Part shown: piece by piece, positions 1-7,632 of the stretch
How the letters are laid out: the number at the start of each line of letters is the position of its first letter
Position numbering within the stretch: the stretch's first letter is position 1
Program-made: the position numbers and the translations under genes
DNA from: Oligoflexia bacterium
GTDB lineage: Bacteria > Bdellovibrionota > UBA1018
Direction: 5' to 3'
Assembly: GCA_023701205.1 (NCBI GenBank)
Contig: JAMPXJ010000005.1
Span: 62,001-126,000, forward strand
DNA: 64,000 nt
The notes under the pieces: model-generated
Seen by the model: the letters and a program-made list of their open reading frames with translations, nothing else
What the model was told of the DNA's origin: nothing
Database searches by the model: none

Positions 1-71
1 GAGATCCCGTCGAAGAGCGGGCGGGCCGCGAAGGCCTTCGAAAGCTGGTGCGCGTTGACGAGGATGGACAC
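1..71 (-). CDS. ABC-F type ATPase, N-terminal fragment
   Basis: Only the first 23 codons are inside the window; the gene runs off the left edge. A GTG start at 71 gives a peptide with the pattern QLSKAFAARPLFDGIS, which is how the first ATPase domain of ABC-F proteins (Uup/EttA group, cytoplasmic ribosome-associated ATPases) begins just before Walker A. An in-frame stop at 81-83 rules out a longer N-terminus, and an AAGG sits upstream as a ribosome binding site. The Walker motifs are outside the window, so the family call rests on this short match only. Confidence 0.55.
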   Translation of the reverse strand, partial: MSILVNAHQLSKAFAARPLFDGI

Positions 72-290
72 GCCGGAACCTTAGCACAACGAAAAGGCCG
101 AGGCGCTCCAAATTGCGCCCCCGGGGTCCAGCCCTTGAAAAATGTCGAAGCTTTTGACAGCTGAAAAATCCTTGAGCTTCCGGGGAACGCGGGCGGGACG
201 CCAGCTCAAATATAGACCGAGCCCAACGGGCCTCCACCGGCAGGCAAATTGCTTCTTAGACTGCAGGGGAAGCATTCAGGGGGACTAAAT

Positions 291-485
291 ATGGAAAAAA
301 TGATGTATGAGCTGCGCCCGCACTTTTATCTGCTGGCCGCGTTTTACGCGCTGGTGATTTCCCGCACCTCGCCGATCATGGTACTTTCGGGCCTCATGCT
401 TCTAGGCTGCGGCCTGTGGGTACTCCGCGCCCGCTCCGACTACCGCCGCCGCCGCAAGCTTCGTCGCCTGCAGGGCCGTCAGTAG
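291..485 (+). CDS. Small two-helix membrane protein
   Basis: A 64-residue protein starting at the ATG at 291, with GGGGGA seven bases upstream. An upstream in-frame start at 249 has no such site. Residues about 10-25 and 28-43 are hydrophobic (LLAAFYALVI, MVLSGLMLLGCGLWVL). They are followed by a strongly basic tail rich in Arg (SDYRRRRKLRRL), so the protein is probably an inner-membrane hairpin with a cytoplasmic positive tail. I do not recognise a family. It stands alone between divergent neighbours. Confidence 0.6.
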   Translation: MEKMMYELRPHFYLLAAFYALVISRTSPIMVLSGLMLLGCGLWVLRARSDYRRRRKLRRLQGRQ

Positions 486-645
486 CTTTCTCGCGCGCTG
501 AAGCTTCTTTGGTCAGCTGACCGGGCCTTGATCAGCCGGACCGCCTCCGGCGGGGGAAACCTGTCGATAACTCGAGGGAAAGCCCGCCCCATCCCTGGCA
601 TGGAACTGGAAACACCTTTTCCCGCGGAAGTCCGCGGGAGCCCTC

Positions 646-1158
646 ATGAGCCGATTCCAAACTTTACTTACCCTTGTCGTCCTCAGCGGCGTGGCCGCGC
701 CGCTGATGCCGGCGAACGCCTCGGAGAGTTCGTTTGATGAGCTGAAACGCGCGGTTTCAGCCTCGCTGGCGCCCGAAACGTTCACCGAAGGCGCACTCGC
801 GTTCGGCGAGCCCGAAGCGCTCGCCGAGGAAACCTCCTGCCGCAGCGATTGGCGCACGCTCGAGCTCCCTTTTCGCCAGTTCAAGCAAGGAGTCGTTGGC
901 ATCGGCCCTGGGGCGCGCGCGCGCGCCATCTTGCGCCGCTGCCTCGAGCCCAGCCATTACTGCCTGACCCTCACGACTTCGGATGAGCTTCCCTCGCTGG
1001 ACGAGTGGTTCCGATCGACGCAGCCCCGCGACCTCTCCTTGACCCTCGGGAAAGCGACTTTCTTCCTCCCCAACGCCGAGCCCTCGCACATCACGCGTTA
1101 CGACCGGGGCCCGTCGAAGACCTACGAGATCCGGCTGCGCTCGGCCCTGACCCGCTGA
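646..1158 (+). CDS. Exported protein of unknown function
   Basis: A 170-residue protein with a typical Sec signal peptide (Arg at residue 3, hydrophobic core LLTLVVLSGVAAPL, likely cleavage after PANA near residue 26). The mature part has three Cys (CRSDW, RRCLEPSHYC), which may form disulphides in the periplasm. A GCGGGAG motif upstream of 646 could serve as the ribosome binding site. No domain is recognised. The gene is convergent with the small cytochrome at 1235-1525, with a hairpin between them. Confidence 0.6.
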   Translation: MSRFQTLLTLVVLSGVAAPLMPANASESSFDELKRAVSASLAPETFTEGALAFGEPEALAEETSCRSDWRTLELPFRQFKQGVVGIGPGARARAILRRCLEPSHYCLTLTTSDELPSLDEWFRSTQPRDLSLTLGKATFFLPNAEPSHITRYDRGPSKTYEIRLRSALTR

Positions 1159-1174
1159 GCTCCAGAAACAAAAA

Positions 1175-1208
1175 CCGCGTGGCCCCGCTCGAAGCGGGAC
1201 GCACGCGG
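1175..1208 (-). terminator. Rho-independent terminator of the small cytochrome gene
   Basis: CCGCGTG at 1175-1181 pairs with CACGCGG at 1202-1208, and inside it CCCGCT/AGCGGG forms a second stem around a CGA loop. On the minus strand the hairpin is followed by a T-rich run (complement of 1165-1174), which fits termination of the gene ending at 1235. It may also stop the plus-strand gene ending at 1158. Confidence 0.65.
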
Positions 1209-1234
1209 CGCTTGGACCAACTTGAAATTCCGAA

Positions 1235-1525
1235 TCAGACGCTGTTCTTGTCGCCGGGGAACGTGCCGTTGTTGATCTCGTCGAGGTTGCTCACGCCGTC
1301 ACCGTCGGAATCGAGGGCCTCGATGGCCTTGAAGTCCTGGGCGGCGTTCTGGAACTCGATGCCGTAGACGTTGAGCTTAGGTTTCTTCTCGTGGCAGATC
1401 TTGCAGCCGGAGAGCTCGGAGTTGGGATAAGCGGCCGAGAAGGCATCGCCCAGGTCCGCCGTGGCGAAAGCCGAACCGCTCATCATGCCGAACATCACCA
1501 AACCGAAAGCCAAGTGCTTTTTCAT
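1235..1525 (-). CDS. Periplasmic mini cytochrome c with Ca-binding repeat
   Basis: A 96-residue exported protein. Residues 1-21 form a signal peptide ending SAFA. One c-type heme motif, CKICH, lies near residues 41-45. The C-terminal third has an Asp-rich loop DSDGDGVSNLDEI that resembles thrombospondin type 3 or dockerin calcium loops. The combination of one heme and one Ca loop is seen in small periplasmic proteins of anaerobes and Myxococcota-like bacteria, but the electron partner is unknown. AAGGGG precedes the ATG, and a terminator follows at 1175-1208. No distal Met ligand is obvious. Confidence 0.75.
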   Translation of the reverse strand: MKKHLAFGLVMFGMMSGSAFATADLGDAFSAAYPNSELSGCKICHEKKPKLNVYGIEFQNAAQDFKAIEALDSDGDGVSNLDEINNGTFPGDKNSV

Positions 1526-1861
1526 AGGATCCCCTTTTGTTCGCCTCTTCTGGACTTACCGCTCGCGGGACCTGCGCGTCCCGCGGCGTCGAAGATGCGT
1601 GTTGAATATGACGCCCGAGCTTTACCACGAGCGACCGGCGCGGACAAATGCTTCTGCTAAATTTTATGCGTTTTTTCCTAGAAAAAGAGCACTTTTTTGA
1701 AATCCCACACCCCAAGAGAGACGCGGACAATTTGCCCCACGCGTGACAAGTTTGCACGAATGACGACCGGTTGCCGCGCTCGCGCGCCAAGCGGCGTCCC
1801 AATGCTCGAATCGGCGGGACAAAAAAACCCAGGTCCACCCGGGCGGTAAGCAACCAAGAAG
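1526..1861. other. Intergenic region between divergent genes, no gene seen
   Basis: This 336-base stretch separates the cytochrome gene (minus) from the Gly-Pro-Leu repeat gene (plus). It includes an AT-rich core around 1655-1700 with T and A runs, which probably holds the cytochrome promoter. No open frame here has convincing coding character and no RNA gene is recognised. Confidence 0.5.
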
Positions 1862-1890
1862 TTGACTCATTGCGTCATTCATGTTAACAA
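1862..1890 (+). promoter_or_regulatory. Sigma70-like promoter placing the start site at the ATG
   Basis: TTGACT (1862-1867) and TAACAA (1885-1890) are separated by exactly 17 bases. The -10 element is preceded by TG plus one base (1882-1884), an extended -10. The predicted transcript would begin at about 1897-1898, the ATG of the next gene, so its mRNA would be leaderless. No Shine-Dalgarno sequence lies upstream of that ATG, which agrees. Confidence 0.5.
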
Positions 1891-1897
1891 ACCTCTC

Positions 1898-2923
1898 ATG
1901 CGACGAGGCCTTTTCGTTTCCGCACTCCTCCCGCTGCTGATGACCGCAGGCCTGGCTGCCGCGACGGCGGCGGCGCGCACCGATCCAGGATCCCTCACGT
2001 ATGTAAGCGCCACGACCGCGACCGATGCCTCGTGGGAAACCGCCACGCCCTGGAACGCCCTGAGTTACGCCGGGCCTCTTGGTCCTTTCGGTCCGTTGGG
2101 AACGCTCGGACCGCTGGGCGGCTTCGGGCCGCGCGGCGACTGGAGGCGCGGAGTCGCGCTTCCGGCCAGCTGCGGACACTGGTGCGATTCCATCCGGAAT
2201 AGTCAGGAGGGTCCCTTCTCCTCGCACGGTCCTTTGGGCGTGGATGGCCCGCTCGGCGACTCTTATTTCGACGGCGCGCTCTTCGCGGGAAACGCACCCG
2301 CCACCGAGCTGCGGGGGCTTGGCCGCTGGGCGGCGCTGGGACCACTGGGGCCGCTGGGGGCGCTCGGCCCGCTGGGCCCCCTGGGTCCGCTAGGGATCGG
2401 CGAACTTCTTGAAACCGACGCCCACGGAAATTACCGCGACAGGAATGGGCGGCTCGTGCGCGAGCTCCGCGTCCCCTACTCCGCGCGGCGGACCCGACGC
2501 TACGAGCTCGTGGAGGTCCACACCGAAAGCACCCTGCGCGCGAACCCCGCGACGGACGCTTCGTTCCTGGTGATCGGAGAGATCAGCCAGGGTGAGCGCG
2601 GGGAGGACCGCTACGCTTTCCGCTCGGTCGAGGAGCAACTCGTCACGCTCGCCCTCGTTCCCGAAAAGAGCCTCGATGATTTCGATCTCCTGGTGCTGGA
2701 CGAACGCGGGAATCCCATCGCCGCCTCGGACCATGCGGGCATGGAACGCATCGAGTGGATCCAGCTCCGCGCACCCGCGGGGGCCCGGCTGCAAGCGCTC
2801 GTTCGCCTGCGTGGCAGCGCGCAGTTCCTGTCGCACTCCTATCGCCTCGTGGTCACGCCCTCCACCGCCGCCTTGAATGCGACGCCGAACTCAGGAACTC
2901 ACGTACGGCCCTGGTACCGGTGA
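1898..2923 (+). CDS. Exported Gly-Pro-Leu repeat protein with PPC-like C-terminus
   Basis: A 341-residue protein from the ATG at 1898; an upstream in-frame TTG at 1862 is really the promoter -35. Residues 1-26 are a signal peptide. Three blocks of Gly-X-Y triplets, mostly Gly-Pro-Leu, lie at 2072-2140, 2228-2260 and 2339-2401, separated by Cys- and charge-containing spacers. About residues 210-330 resemble a bacterial prepeptidase C-terminal (PPC) beta-domain: the segment DDFDLLVLDERGNPIAAS matches its DxDLyl...G family signature. The collagen-like pattern is seen directly; any surface or adhesion role is inferred. The stop overlaps the next start (TGATG), so translation of the methyltransferase is probably coupled. 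Confidence 0.7.
   Translation: MRRGLFVSALLPLLMTAGLAAATAAARTDPGSLTYVSATTATDASWETATPWNALSYAGPLGPFGPLGTLGPLGGFGPRGDWRRGVALPASCGHWCDSIRNSQEGPFSSHGPLGVDGPLGDSYFDGALFAGNAPATELRGLGRWAALGPLGPLGALGPLGPLGPLGIGELLETDAHGNYRDRNGRLVRELRVPYSARRTRRYELVEVHTESTLRANPATDASFLVIGEISQGERGEDRYAFRSVEEQLVTLALVPEKSLDDFDLLVLDERGNPIAASDHAGMERIEWIQLRAPAGARLQALVRLRGSAQFLSHSYRLVVTPSTAALNATPNSGTHVRPWYR
2072..2401 (+). repeat. Three Gly-Pro-Leu triplet repeat blocks inside the gene
   Basis: Blocks at about 2072-2140, 2228-2260 and 2339-2401 encode runs of GPL, GPF, GTL and GAL triplets. Codons differ between copies (GGT, GGG, GGA, GGC for Gly; CCT, CCG, CCA, CCC for Pro; CTT, TTG, CTG, CTA for Leu). The amino-acid pattern is therefore kept while the DNA has diverged, which argues for selection on the protein and against recent slippage. 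Confidence 0.8.
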
Positions 2924-3612
2924 TGACTGCGGTTTTCGATTTCCGCGAGCCTTTCCCGCTTCTGCCCACGGGAAGTTATCGCTATGCCGAGGCTCAGGAG
3001 CATGCGCGACACGCGGACGCATGGCTCGGATTGCGCACGGAATCGATCGAAAGGGGACTGCTCTCCCGAGACCCGCCGGCACCCGGGCAGCGACTTTGGA
3101 TCGGCACCCCCCCGCGCACCTTTCTGACGCCTTATCTCGAGCTGCGGGAAATCATGGAGACGCTCGCGCTCGTACCCGGCGCGACGATCGTGGATCTCGG
3201 CGCGGGTTACGCGCGCCTGGCCTTCGTGGTCGCGAGGCATTATCCGCACACGCGCTATCTGGGTTACGAGCTCGTTGCCGAGCGCGTGGCCGAGGCGCGC
3301 GCCGCGCTCGAGCGCCAAGGCTTCCGGAACGCGGAGCTCCTGCGGGCGGACTTGAGCGATCCTTCCTTTTCGCCGAAGGCGGCCGAAGCTTACTTCATCT
3401 ACGACTACGGGACGCGGAACGCGATCGCCAAGACCCTCGAGGACCTTCGGCTCATCGCCCAGGCGACGCAAAAGACGCTCGGGCGCGGGATCGCGGTCGT
3501 AGGCCGGGGACGCGCCTCGCGCGACGCCATCGAGCGGGAGCACCCCTGGCTTTCGCAGGTCGTGCCTCCCCGGCATTTCCCTCATTATTCGATCTACAAA
3601 AGCTCGAGCTGA
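2923..3612 (+). CDS. SAM-dependent methyltransferase, class I fold
   Basis: A 229-residue cytoplasmic protein starting at the ATG at 2923, which overlaps the TGA of the upstream repeat-protein gene by one base. The SAM-binding motif I, TIVDLGAGYARLAF, lies near residue 85. It is followed by YLGYELVAERV (acidic residue of motif II) and AELLRADLSD (motif III). The YFIYDYGTRN segment is where substrate-contacting residues would lie. The substrate cannot be told; similar proteins are annotated only as class I methyltransferases. Coupling to an exported protein hints at a role in envelope or surface modification, but that is a guess. Confidence 0.75.
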   Translation: MTAVFDFREPFPLLPTGSYRYAEAQEHARHADAWLGLRTESIERGLLSRDPPAPGQRLWIGTPPRTFLTPYLELREIMETLALVPGATIVDLGAGYARLAFVVARHYPHTRYLGYELVAERVAEARAALERQGFRNAELLRADLSDPSFSPKAAEAYFIYDYGTRNAIAKTLEDLRLIAQATQKTLGRGIAVVGRGRASRDAIEREHPWLSQVVPPRHFPHYSIYKSSS

Positions 3613-4640
3613 TGGGCCGTTTCGCGCGGCTCGCGCGCGAGTGCCGAGATCGGATACGCCTCGAGCCCTTGCCTCTTGAGATGACGCACGAACGCGCCAT
3701 TGCCCCGGTGCATGACGAAAATCCGGCGCGCCCCGGTTTCGCGGACCGTGCGGTTGAGATCCTCCCAGTCCGCGTGATCCGACATGACGAAGCCGCGGTC
3801 GAATTGCCGCTGGCCCCAAGGCGAATCCCCCTGCATCCAACCCGAGGCGAACGCCGTCTCGTACTCGCCCAGGGCCTCGAGCCATTCGGAGCGCTCGACC
3901 GAAGGCGGCGCGAGGATCAGCTCGCCGCGAAGCCTTCCGCCATCGGCGGCTTTCACCGCGGCCGCGAGCTCGCGCGTGGGCGCGAGCCGCACGCCCTGCT
4001 CGCGATAACAGCTCGTGGCTGGCGCCACGGTTTCGTGGATCACGATCTCGCGGTCTCCGATCAAAGGTGCGAGCTCTCCGAGAATGCGCTGGGCCTTGCC
4101 CAGCGAGTAGCCGAAAAGCAGCGCATTGCGCCCGGCCCGGGCGTTCTCCTCCCACCACGCGTGGATCTCGGCTCCGAGCTTCCGCCCCTTCTCCCAGACG
4201 AAGCCCGGCGTGCCGAAGGTCGCCTCGGTCACGAAGGTTTCGCAGGGCACGACCTCGAACGGCTCGCAGGTCGGGTCCGGCTCGCGCTTGTAATCGCCCG
4301 AGGCGACCCAGACGCGGCCCCGCACCTCGACGCGCACCTGCGCGGAGCCCAGGATGTGTCCGGCCGGATGAAAGCTCACGCGCGCGGCCCCCAGACGCAA
4401 GGTCTCGCCGTAAGGCACTCCTTCGATGACCGCCTTGGGTCCCAGGCGGCTCCGGAGCAGGCCCACGGAGCTCTGAACGCAAAGATAGCGACGGGAACCC
4501 TTGCGCGCGTGATCGCTGTGGGCGTGCGTGATGAGCGCCGTATCGACCGCGCGCGCGGGATCGATGTGGAAATCCCCGGCCTCGCAGTACAGGCCGCCCT
4601 TTTCGAAAGTCAGCAGTGGATTTCCGTAGGCCCGCGCCAT
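3594..4640 (-). CDS. Ligase-associated-type DNA exonuclease (metallo-beta-lactamase fold)
   Basis: A 348-residue protein. I chose the second in-frame Met (4640), because family members begin close to the LLTFEKGGLYCEAGDFHID segment. The metal-binding motif THAHSDHAR follows near residue 47, with HPAGHILGSAQ, SGDYK and the beta-CASP-like C-terminal SDHADW and MHRGN. This layout matches the TIGR04122 family (ligase-associated DNA exonuclease, related to RNA 3'-end processing nucleases). That family is usually encoded beside an ATP-dependent DNA ligase and a DEXH helicase, neither of which is adjacent here. Its 3' end overlaps the convergent methyltransferase gene by 19 bases. Confidence 0.8.
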   Translation of the reverse strand: MARAYGNPLLTFEKGGLYCEAGDFHIDPARAVDTALITHAHSDHARKGSRRYLCVQSSVGLLRSRLGPKAVIEGVPYGETLRLGAARVSFHPAGHILGSAQVRVEVRGRVWVASGDYKREPDPTCEPFEVVPCETFVTEATFGTPGFVWEKGRKLGAEIHAWWEENARAGRNALLFGYSLGKAQRILGELAPLIGDREIVIHETVAPATSCYREQGVRLAPTRELAAAVKAADGGRLRGELILAPPSVERSEWLEALGEYETAFASGWMQGDSPWGQRQFDRGFVMSDHADWEDLNRTVRETGARRIFVMHRGNGAFVRHLKRQGLEAYPISALAREPRETAHQLELL

Positions 4641-4719
4641 GGAGGGACTATAACCAGCTCCCCCCACGCGCGGTCAACAGATGCGAGGCCGTGCCGGAGC
4701 AAAATCCCGGCCGGCCGCT

Positions 4720-5865
4720 TTACGGATAGAAATGCGCCATGAGGAAGAAGTAATGGCTTCCCTCGGTGGCGCCCACGGGCTTGTCGTTCTTCCAGACGGT
4801 CTGGAGCTCGAAGTGCGGGCGCGGGAACCACTGCAGCCCCGCCCCGAGCGTATTCACCCCGGAAGTGGAATCCGAAAAGGCCGGCCGGTAGGTCTCGTAC
4901 GTCGCGAAGGCATGAAGCCCCTGAATCAGCTCGTAGTCTGCCTTGTTGAAGCTCACCAGGCCCCAGCCCGGATCCTTCGTCACGCTCTTGAGCTTCAGGT
5001 TCGTGAAGTCGAACTCCGAAAGCACGGTGAAATGCGGTGTGAACCCCAGCATCGCGAATGGCCCCAGGATCGTTTTGTCGGTAGACTTGGTCGATCCCGT
5101 GAAGAAGCTCGCGCCGATCTTGTACTTCTCGGCCAGGAACGTGCTGGCGCGCGCCGAAAAACCGCTCTCGTCTTCTCCGAAAACCATGCCGTTCTGGCCT
5201 TTGGTCTCGGGCCGCGAAAGCAGCGCCGTGAGGAAGACGTCATAGTTCGAGTCGACGAGCGCGCCCTCGATATTGTAGCTCTCGGAGCCCTGGTCCCAGC
5301 CCAAGCCCCGTTTGGTCGAGACGGCGTGCTCGGGCATGCGGATCCCGTAGGCGTGGAAGAACTTGCCGAAGCGCACCGTCGTCCGGTTGTTGAGCTGATA
5401 TTTCAGGAAATGCCGACGCGAGAAGATCTCGCGGGCGTTCTCGTCGCGTCCGATCGTGGCGTCGATCGTGAGCTTCTTGAACTTCGCCGCGGCCTCGAGA
5501 TCCGCCTGCATGAGGATCAGGCGGCTCGCCGAGCCCCCGTCCTGCGTGCGGTACTGGATGCGGTTGAGACGAACGTCGCCGCCCAGGAGCAGCCATTCCG
5601 GCGGCGTGATGAGATCCCAGGCGAAGAAAGTCTCATGATGCTCCTTCTGCTCGGGACCCCAGTAGGATTTCTCGCGGCCGCCCCAGGTACTGAGCGCGGC
5701 GCCGGAGATCTCGCGCCCGTACCAGGTGAGCACCCCGCCCCCGTCGGGACTCACGTGACAGGTCACGCAGGCCGCGTAGCCGTGGCGAACCATCTCGGGA
5801 AACGCATGAGCGGTGGCCGAAAGCAGAAGGGTTCCAACAACGCTAAACAGGATTTTCGTTTTCAT
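4720..5865 (-). CDS. Outer-membrane barrel protein with N-terminal heme c motif
   Basis: A 381-residue exported protein. The signal peptide (1-21) ends AHA, and a single c-type heme motif CVTCH follows at residues 33-37. The rest, about residues 90-381, alternates amphipathic strands typical of an outer-membrane beta-barrel (for example LILMQADLEAAAKF, KYKIGASFFTG, HFTVLSEFDF) and ends in AHFYP near the barrel-signal position. A covalent heme at the periplasmic mouth of a barrel suggests electron transfer across the outer membrane or heme sensing; this is inferred. It overlaps the upstream yceI-like gene by four bases (ATGA), so the two form an operon. Confidence 0.7.
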   Translation of the reverse strand: MKTKILFSVVGTLLLSATAHAFPEMVRHGYAACVTCHVSPDGGGVLTWYGREISGAALSTWGGREKSYWGPEQKEHHETFFAWDLITPPEWLLLGGDVRLNRIQYRTQDGGSASRLILMQADLEAAAKFKKLTIDATIGRDENAREIFSRRHFLKYQLNNRTTVRFGKFFHAYGIRMPEHAVSTKRGLGWDQGSESYNIEGALVDSNYDVFLTALLSRPETKGQNGMVFGEDESGFSARASTFLAEKYKIGASFFTGSTKSTDKTILGPFAMLGFTPHFTVLSEFDFTNLKLKSVTKDPGWGLVSFNKADYELIQGLHAFATYETYRPAFSDSTSGVNTLGAGLQWFPRPHFELQTVWKNDKPVGATEGSHYFFLMAHFYP

Positions 5866-6467
5866 TGGGCCCTCATCGGTGCGGTGAACTCCACTTTGAT
5901 GTCCACGTCATTGGTCACGGTCACGCCGGCGAAGGTCGGGACCTCGATATTGAAATCCCGGATATTGATCTTCATTGCGGCGGCCACGGAGACCGAGTCG
6001 CCTTTGCGCGCGACTTTGGCCTTGCCCTGGACCCCTTTCTCGACGCCATGGATCTTGAGCTTCCCGTCAAACGGGACTTCGGAGGAGAAATCCTTCGACT
6101 CCGTGACCTTGTCGAGGGAGCCGAGCGACGTCAGCGAGAACGCGACATCGGGGTACTTGTCGACCTCCATGTATTTCTGCTTCATGTGCTGGTTCCGCAG
6201 GGCCAGTCCCGAATCGAAGCTCGCGACCGGAACGGTGATCGTTCCCGAAACGCTGGCGCCGTCGATGGTGAGCTTGCCTTTGGGTCTTTCGGCGGTGCCG
6301 CGGATTCGGATCGCGGTGGGATTCCCCACGGCCACGAACTCGGTGGAACCCGTGCCTTCATCCACCGGAATCACCCATTTGCCGGCCGCCGAGGCGGTTG
6401 CGGCGAGCATGAGGCTCGAGGCCCCCGCCGCCACGAATAGAAATACTGCGCTGCTTGGAAATTTCAC
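5862..6467 (-). CDS. YceI-family periplasmic protein
   Basis: A 201-residue protein with a GTG start at 6467 and AAGGAG nine bases upstream. Residues 1-28 are a signal peptide (cleavage near ASA). The mature part follows the YceI lipocalin-like fold: an N-terminal strand with STEFVAVGN, then GTITVPVASFDSG, an HMKQKYMEVDKYPDVAF segment (the family's conserved M-x-KYP-x-hxF region) and KINIRDFNIEVP. YceI proteins bind isoprenoid or amide ligands such as polyprenyl quinone precursors, and often sit beside cytochromes. Here the partner is the heme-barrel protein translated immediately downstream. Confidence 0.85.
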   Translation of the reverse strand: MKFPSSAVFLFVAAGASSLMLAATASAAGKWVIPVDEGTGSTEFVAVGNPTAIRIRGTAERPKGKLTIDGASVSGTITVPVASFDSGLALRNQHMKQKYMEVDKYPDVAFSLTSLGSLDKVTESKDFSSEVPFDGKLKIHGVEKGVQGKAKVARKGDSVSVAAAMKINIRDFNIEVPTFAGVTVTNDVDIKVEFTAPMRAQ

Positions 6468-6594
6468 GATGTCGCTCTCCTTATGCTTCGATCAGGTGCT
6501 CTGAAAAAGCGTCATGGACTGCTTGAAAGCCCATGCGCTCCTCGTGCCCGAAGCGGCCACGCCGCGGTTTGCTGTCCGCTTGAAAAGAGTTTAA

Positions 6595-6635
6595 CCGGAG
6601 GGTTGATTTCCGCCACAGGAAATTTCACCCTCCGG
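6595..6635 (-). terminator. Strong hairpin terminator of the cupredoxin operon
   Basis: CCGGAGGGT at 6595-6603 pairs with ACCCTCCGG at 6627-6635, and an inner ATTTCC/GGAAAT stem closes around a short loop. On the minus strand it lies directly after the stop at 6652 and is followed by a T-rich stretch ending in TCTTTT. It separates the cupredoxin operon from the yceI/cytochrome-barrel operon. Confidence 0.75.
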
Positions 6636-6651
6636 CAAAAAAAGACCGCTT

Positions 6652-7632
6652 TTACGGCACCGAGATGATGCCGTCCATTCCTGCGCTCTTATGCCCCGTG
6701 ATCGTGCACTCGACTCCGTAACTGCCGCTTTGGGTCGGCACGAAATAGAGATCGGCGGAATGCGCGCCGTCACGGAGCTCGATCGCGTTAAGGTAGTACG
6801 GCTTCACCTCGACGTGGGAATCCTGGAGCTTGCGCCAGACCACGGTCCGGAAAAAGCTCGAGGCGGTGTAATAATGCTCGGAAATCTCCGCCGCCTTCGT
6901 GAGCGTCAGCTTGTAGGCCTGATCTTTCGTGAACGTCGGATTCAGCGGGCTGAACGACGCCGCGTCACCCGACTCGGTCATCGTCACGGTCTGAGTGGCC
7001 ATCGAGCTCCACACCGCGTGGGAGCCGGATTTCCGGGCATCCGTCGTCAACGCGCTGTTGAAATCCGCCGGGATCTCGAAATCCAGCTTCAGGTTCTTCA
7101 GGCCGGTGATCTCGATCGGCAGGTGCATCCCCTGAGCCGAGTGCGTGCCGATCGTGCAGTCGGCCGCATAGCTGCCCGTCTTCACGGCAACGAAGTAAAG
7201 CAACGCCTCACGGGCCGAGCTCGCGTTCTGCAGAAGCTCCAGCTCCTGCAGATAGGGGAACTTGTACTCCGCATCCGCCGTCTCGAGCTTGCGGGTCGCG
7301 ATGGACTTGAAGAAATCCGGAGCAGTGAAATAGTGTTTTCCCGCATTCGTCGTCGGATTGACGATCTTGAGCACATACGGCCGGGTCGCCTCGAAGACCA
7401 GCGGCTTTTCGGCCGTGAACCCATAGGTGCCATCGGAGTTCTCCACCATGGTGACGGTGAAAAGATTGGCCTTGGCCTCATCCCACTCCGCCTTGGTGAT
7501 GGAGGAGACCCATTCCGACGCCTTCTCGGGATAGCTCCCGAGATCCTCGATCCCTGATCCGCAGGCGGTCAGCGTCAAGGCACTGACGACAAAGAACGTC
7601 GCATTCACCCGCAAAAACTTATTTCTGTACAT
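6652..7632 (-). CDS. Lipoprotein with two tandem cupredoxin domains
   Basis: A 326-residue lipoprotein; the signal peptide ends in the lipobox LTAC, with the lipidated Cys at residue 24. Two homologous halves each carry a probable copper site. Half one has H100 in KHYFTAPDFF, then C159, H164 and M169; half two has H253 in EHYYTASSFF, then C309, H314 and M319. The C-x4-H-x4-M spacing matches rusticyanin-like type 1 copper proteins. In both halves an extra motif of about 50 residues containing ARK/WRKL and a PYL segment lies between the His and the Cys. A periplasmic electron carrier or copper-binding role follows from the family. Its start overlaps the end of the upstream barrel gene by 14 bases. 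Confidence 0.8.
   Translation of the reverse strand: MYRNKFLRVNATFFVVSALTLTACGSGIEDLGSYPEKASEWVSSITKAEWDEAKANLFTVTMVENSDGTYGFTAEKPLVFEATRPYVLKIVNPTTNAGKHYFTAPDFFKSIATRKLETADAEYKFPYLQELELLQNASSAREALLYFVAVKTGSYAADCTIGTHSAQGMHLPIEITGLKNLKLDFEIPADFNSALTTDARKSGSHAVWSSMATQTVTMTESGDAASFSPLNPTFTKDQAYKLTLTKAAEISEHYYTASSFFRTVVWRKLQDSHVEVKPYYLNAIELRDGAHSADLYFVPTQSGSYGVECTITGHKSAGMDGIISVP

Noticed and set aside
2072-2401. GPL repeats as a CRISPR or tandem DNA repeat
   Set aside because: The DNA copies differ at most synonymous sites; the repetition is at the protein level.
2899-4482. A 527-codon minus-strand frame and a 621-codon plus-strand frame overlapping the methyltransferase and exonuclease genes
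   Set aside because: Both are Arg/Ala-rich shadows of recognised genes in high-GC DNA, without a signal, domain or binding site.
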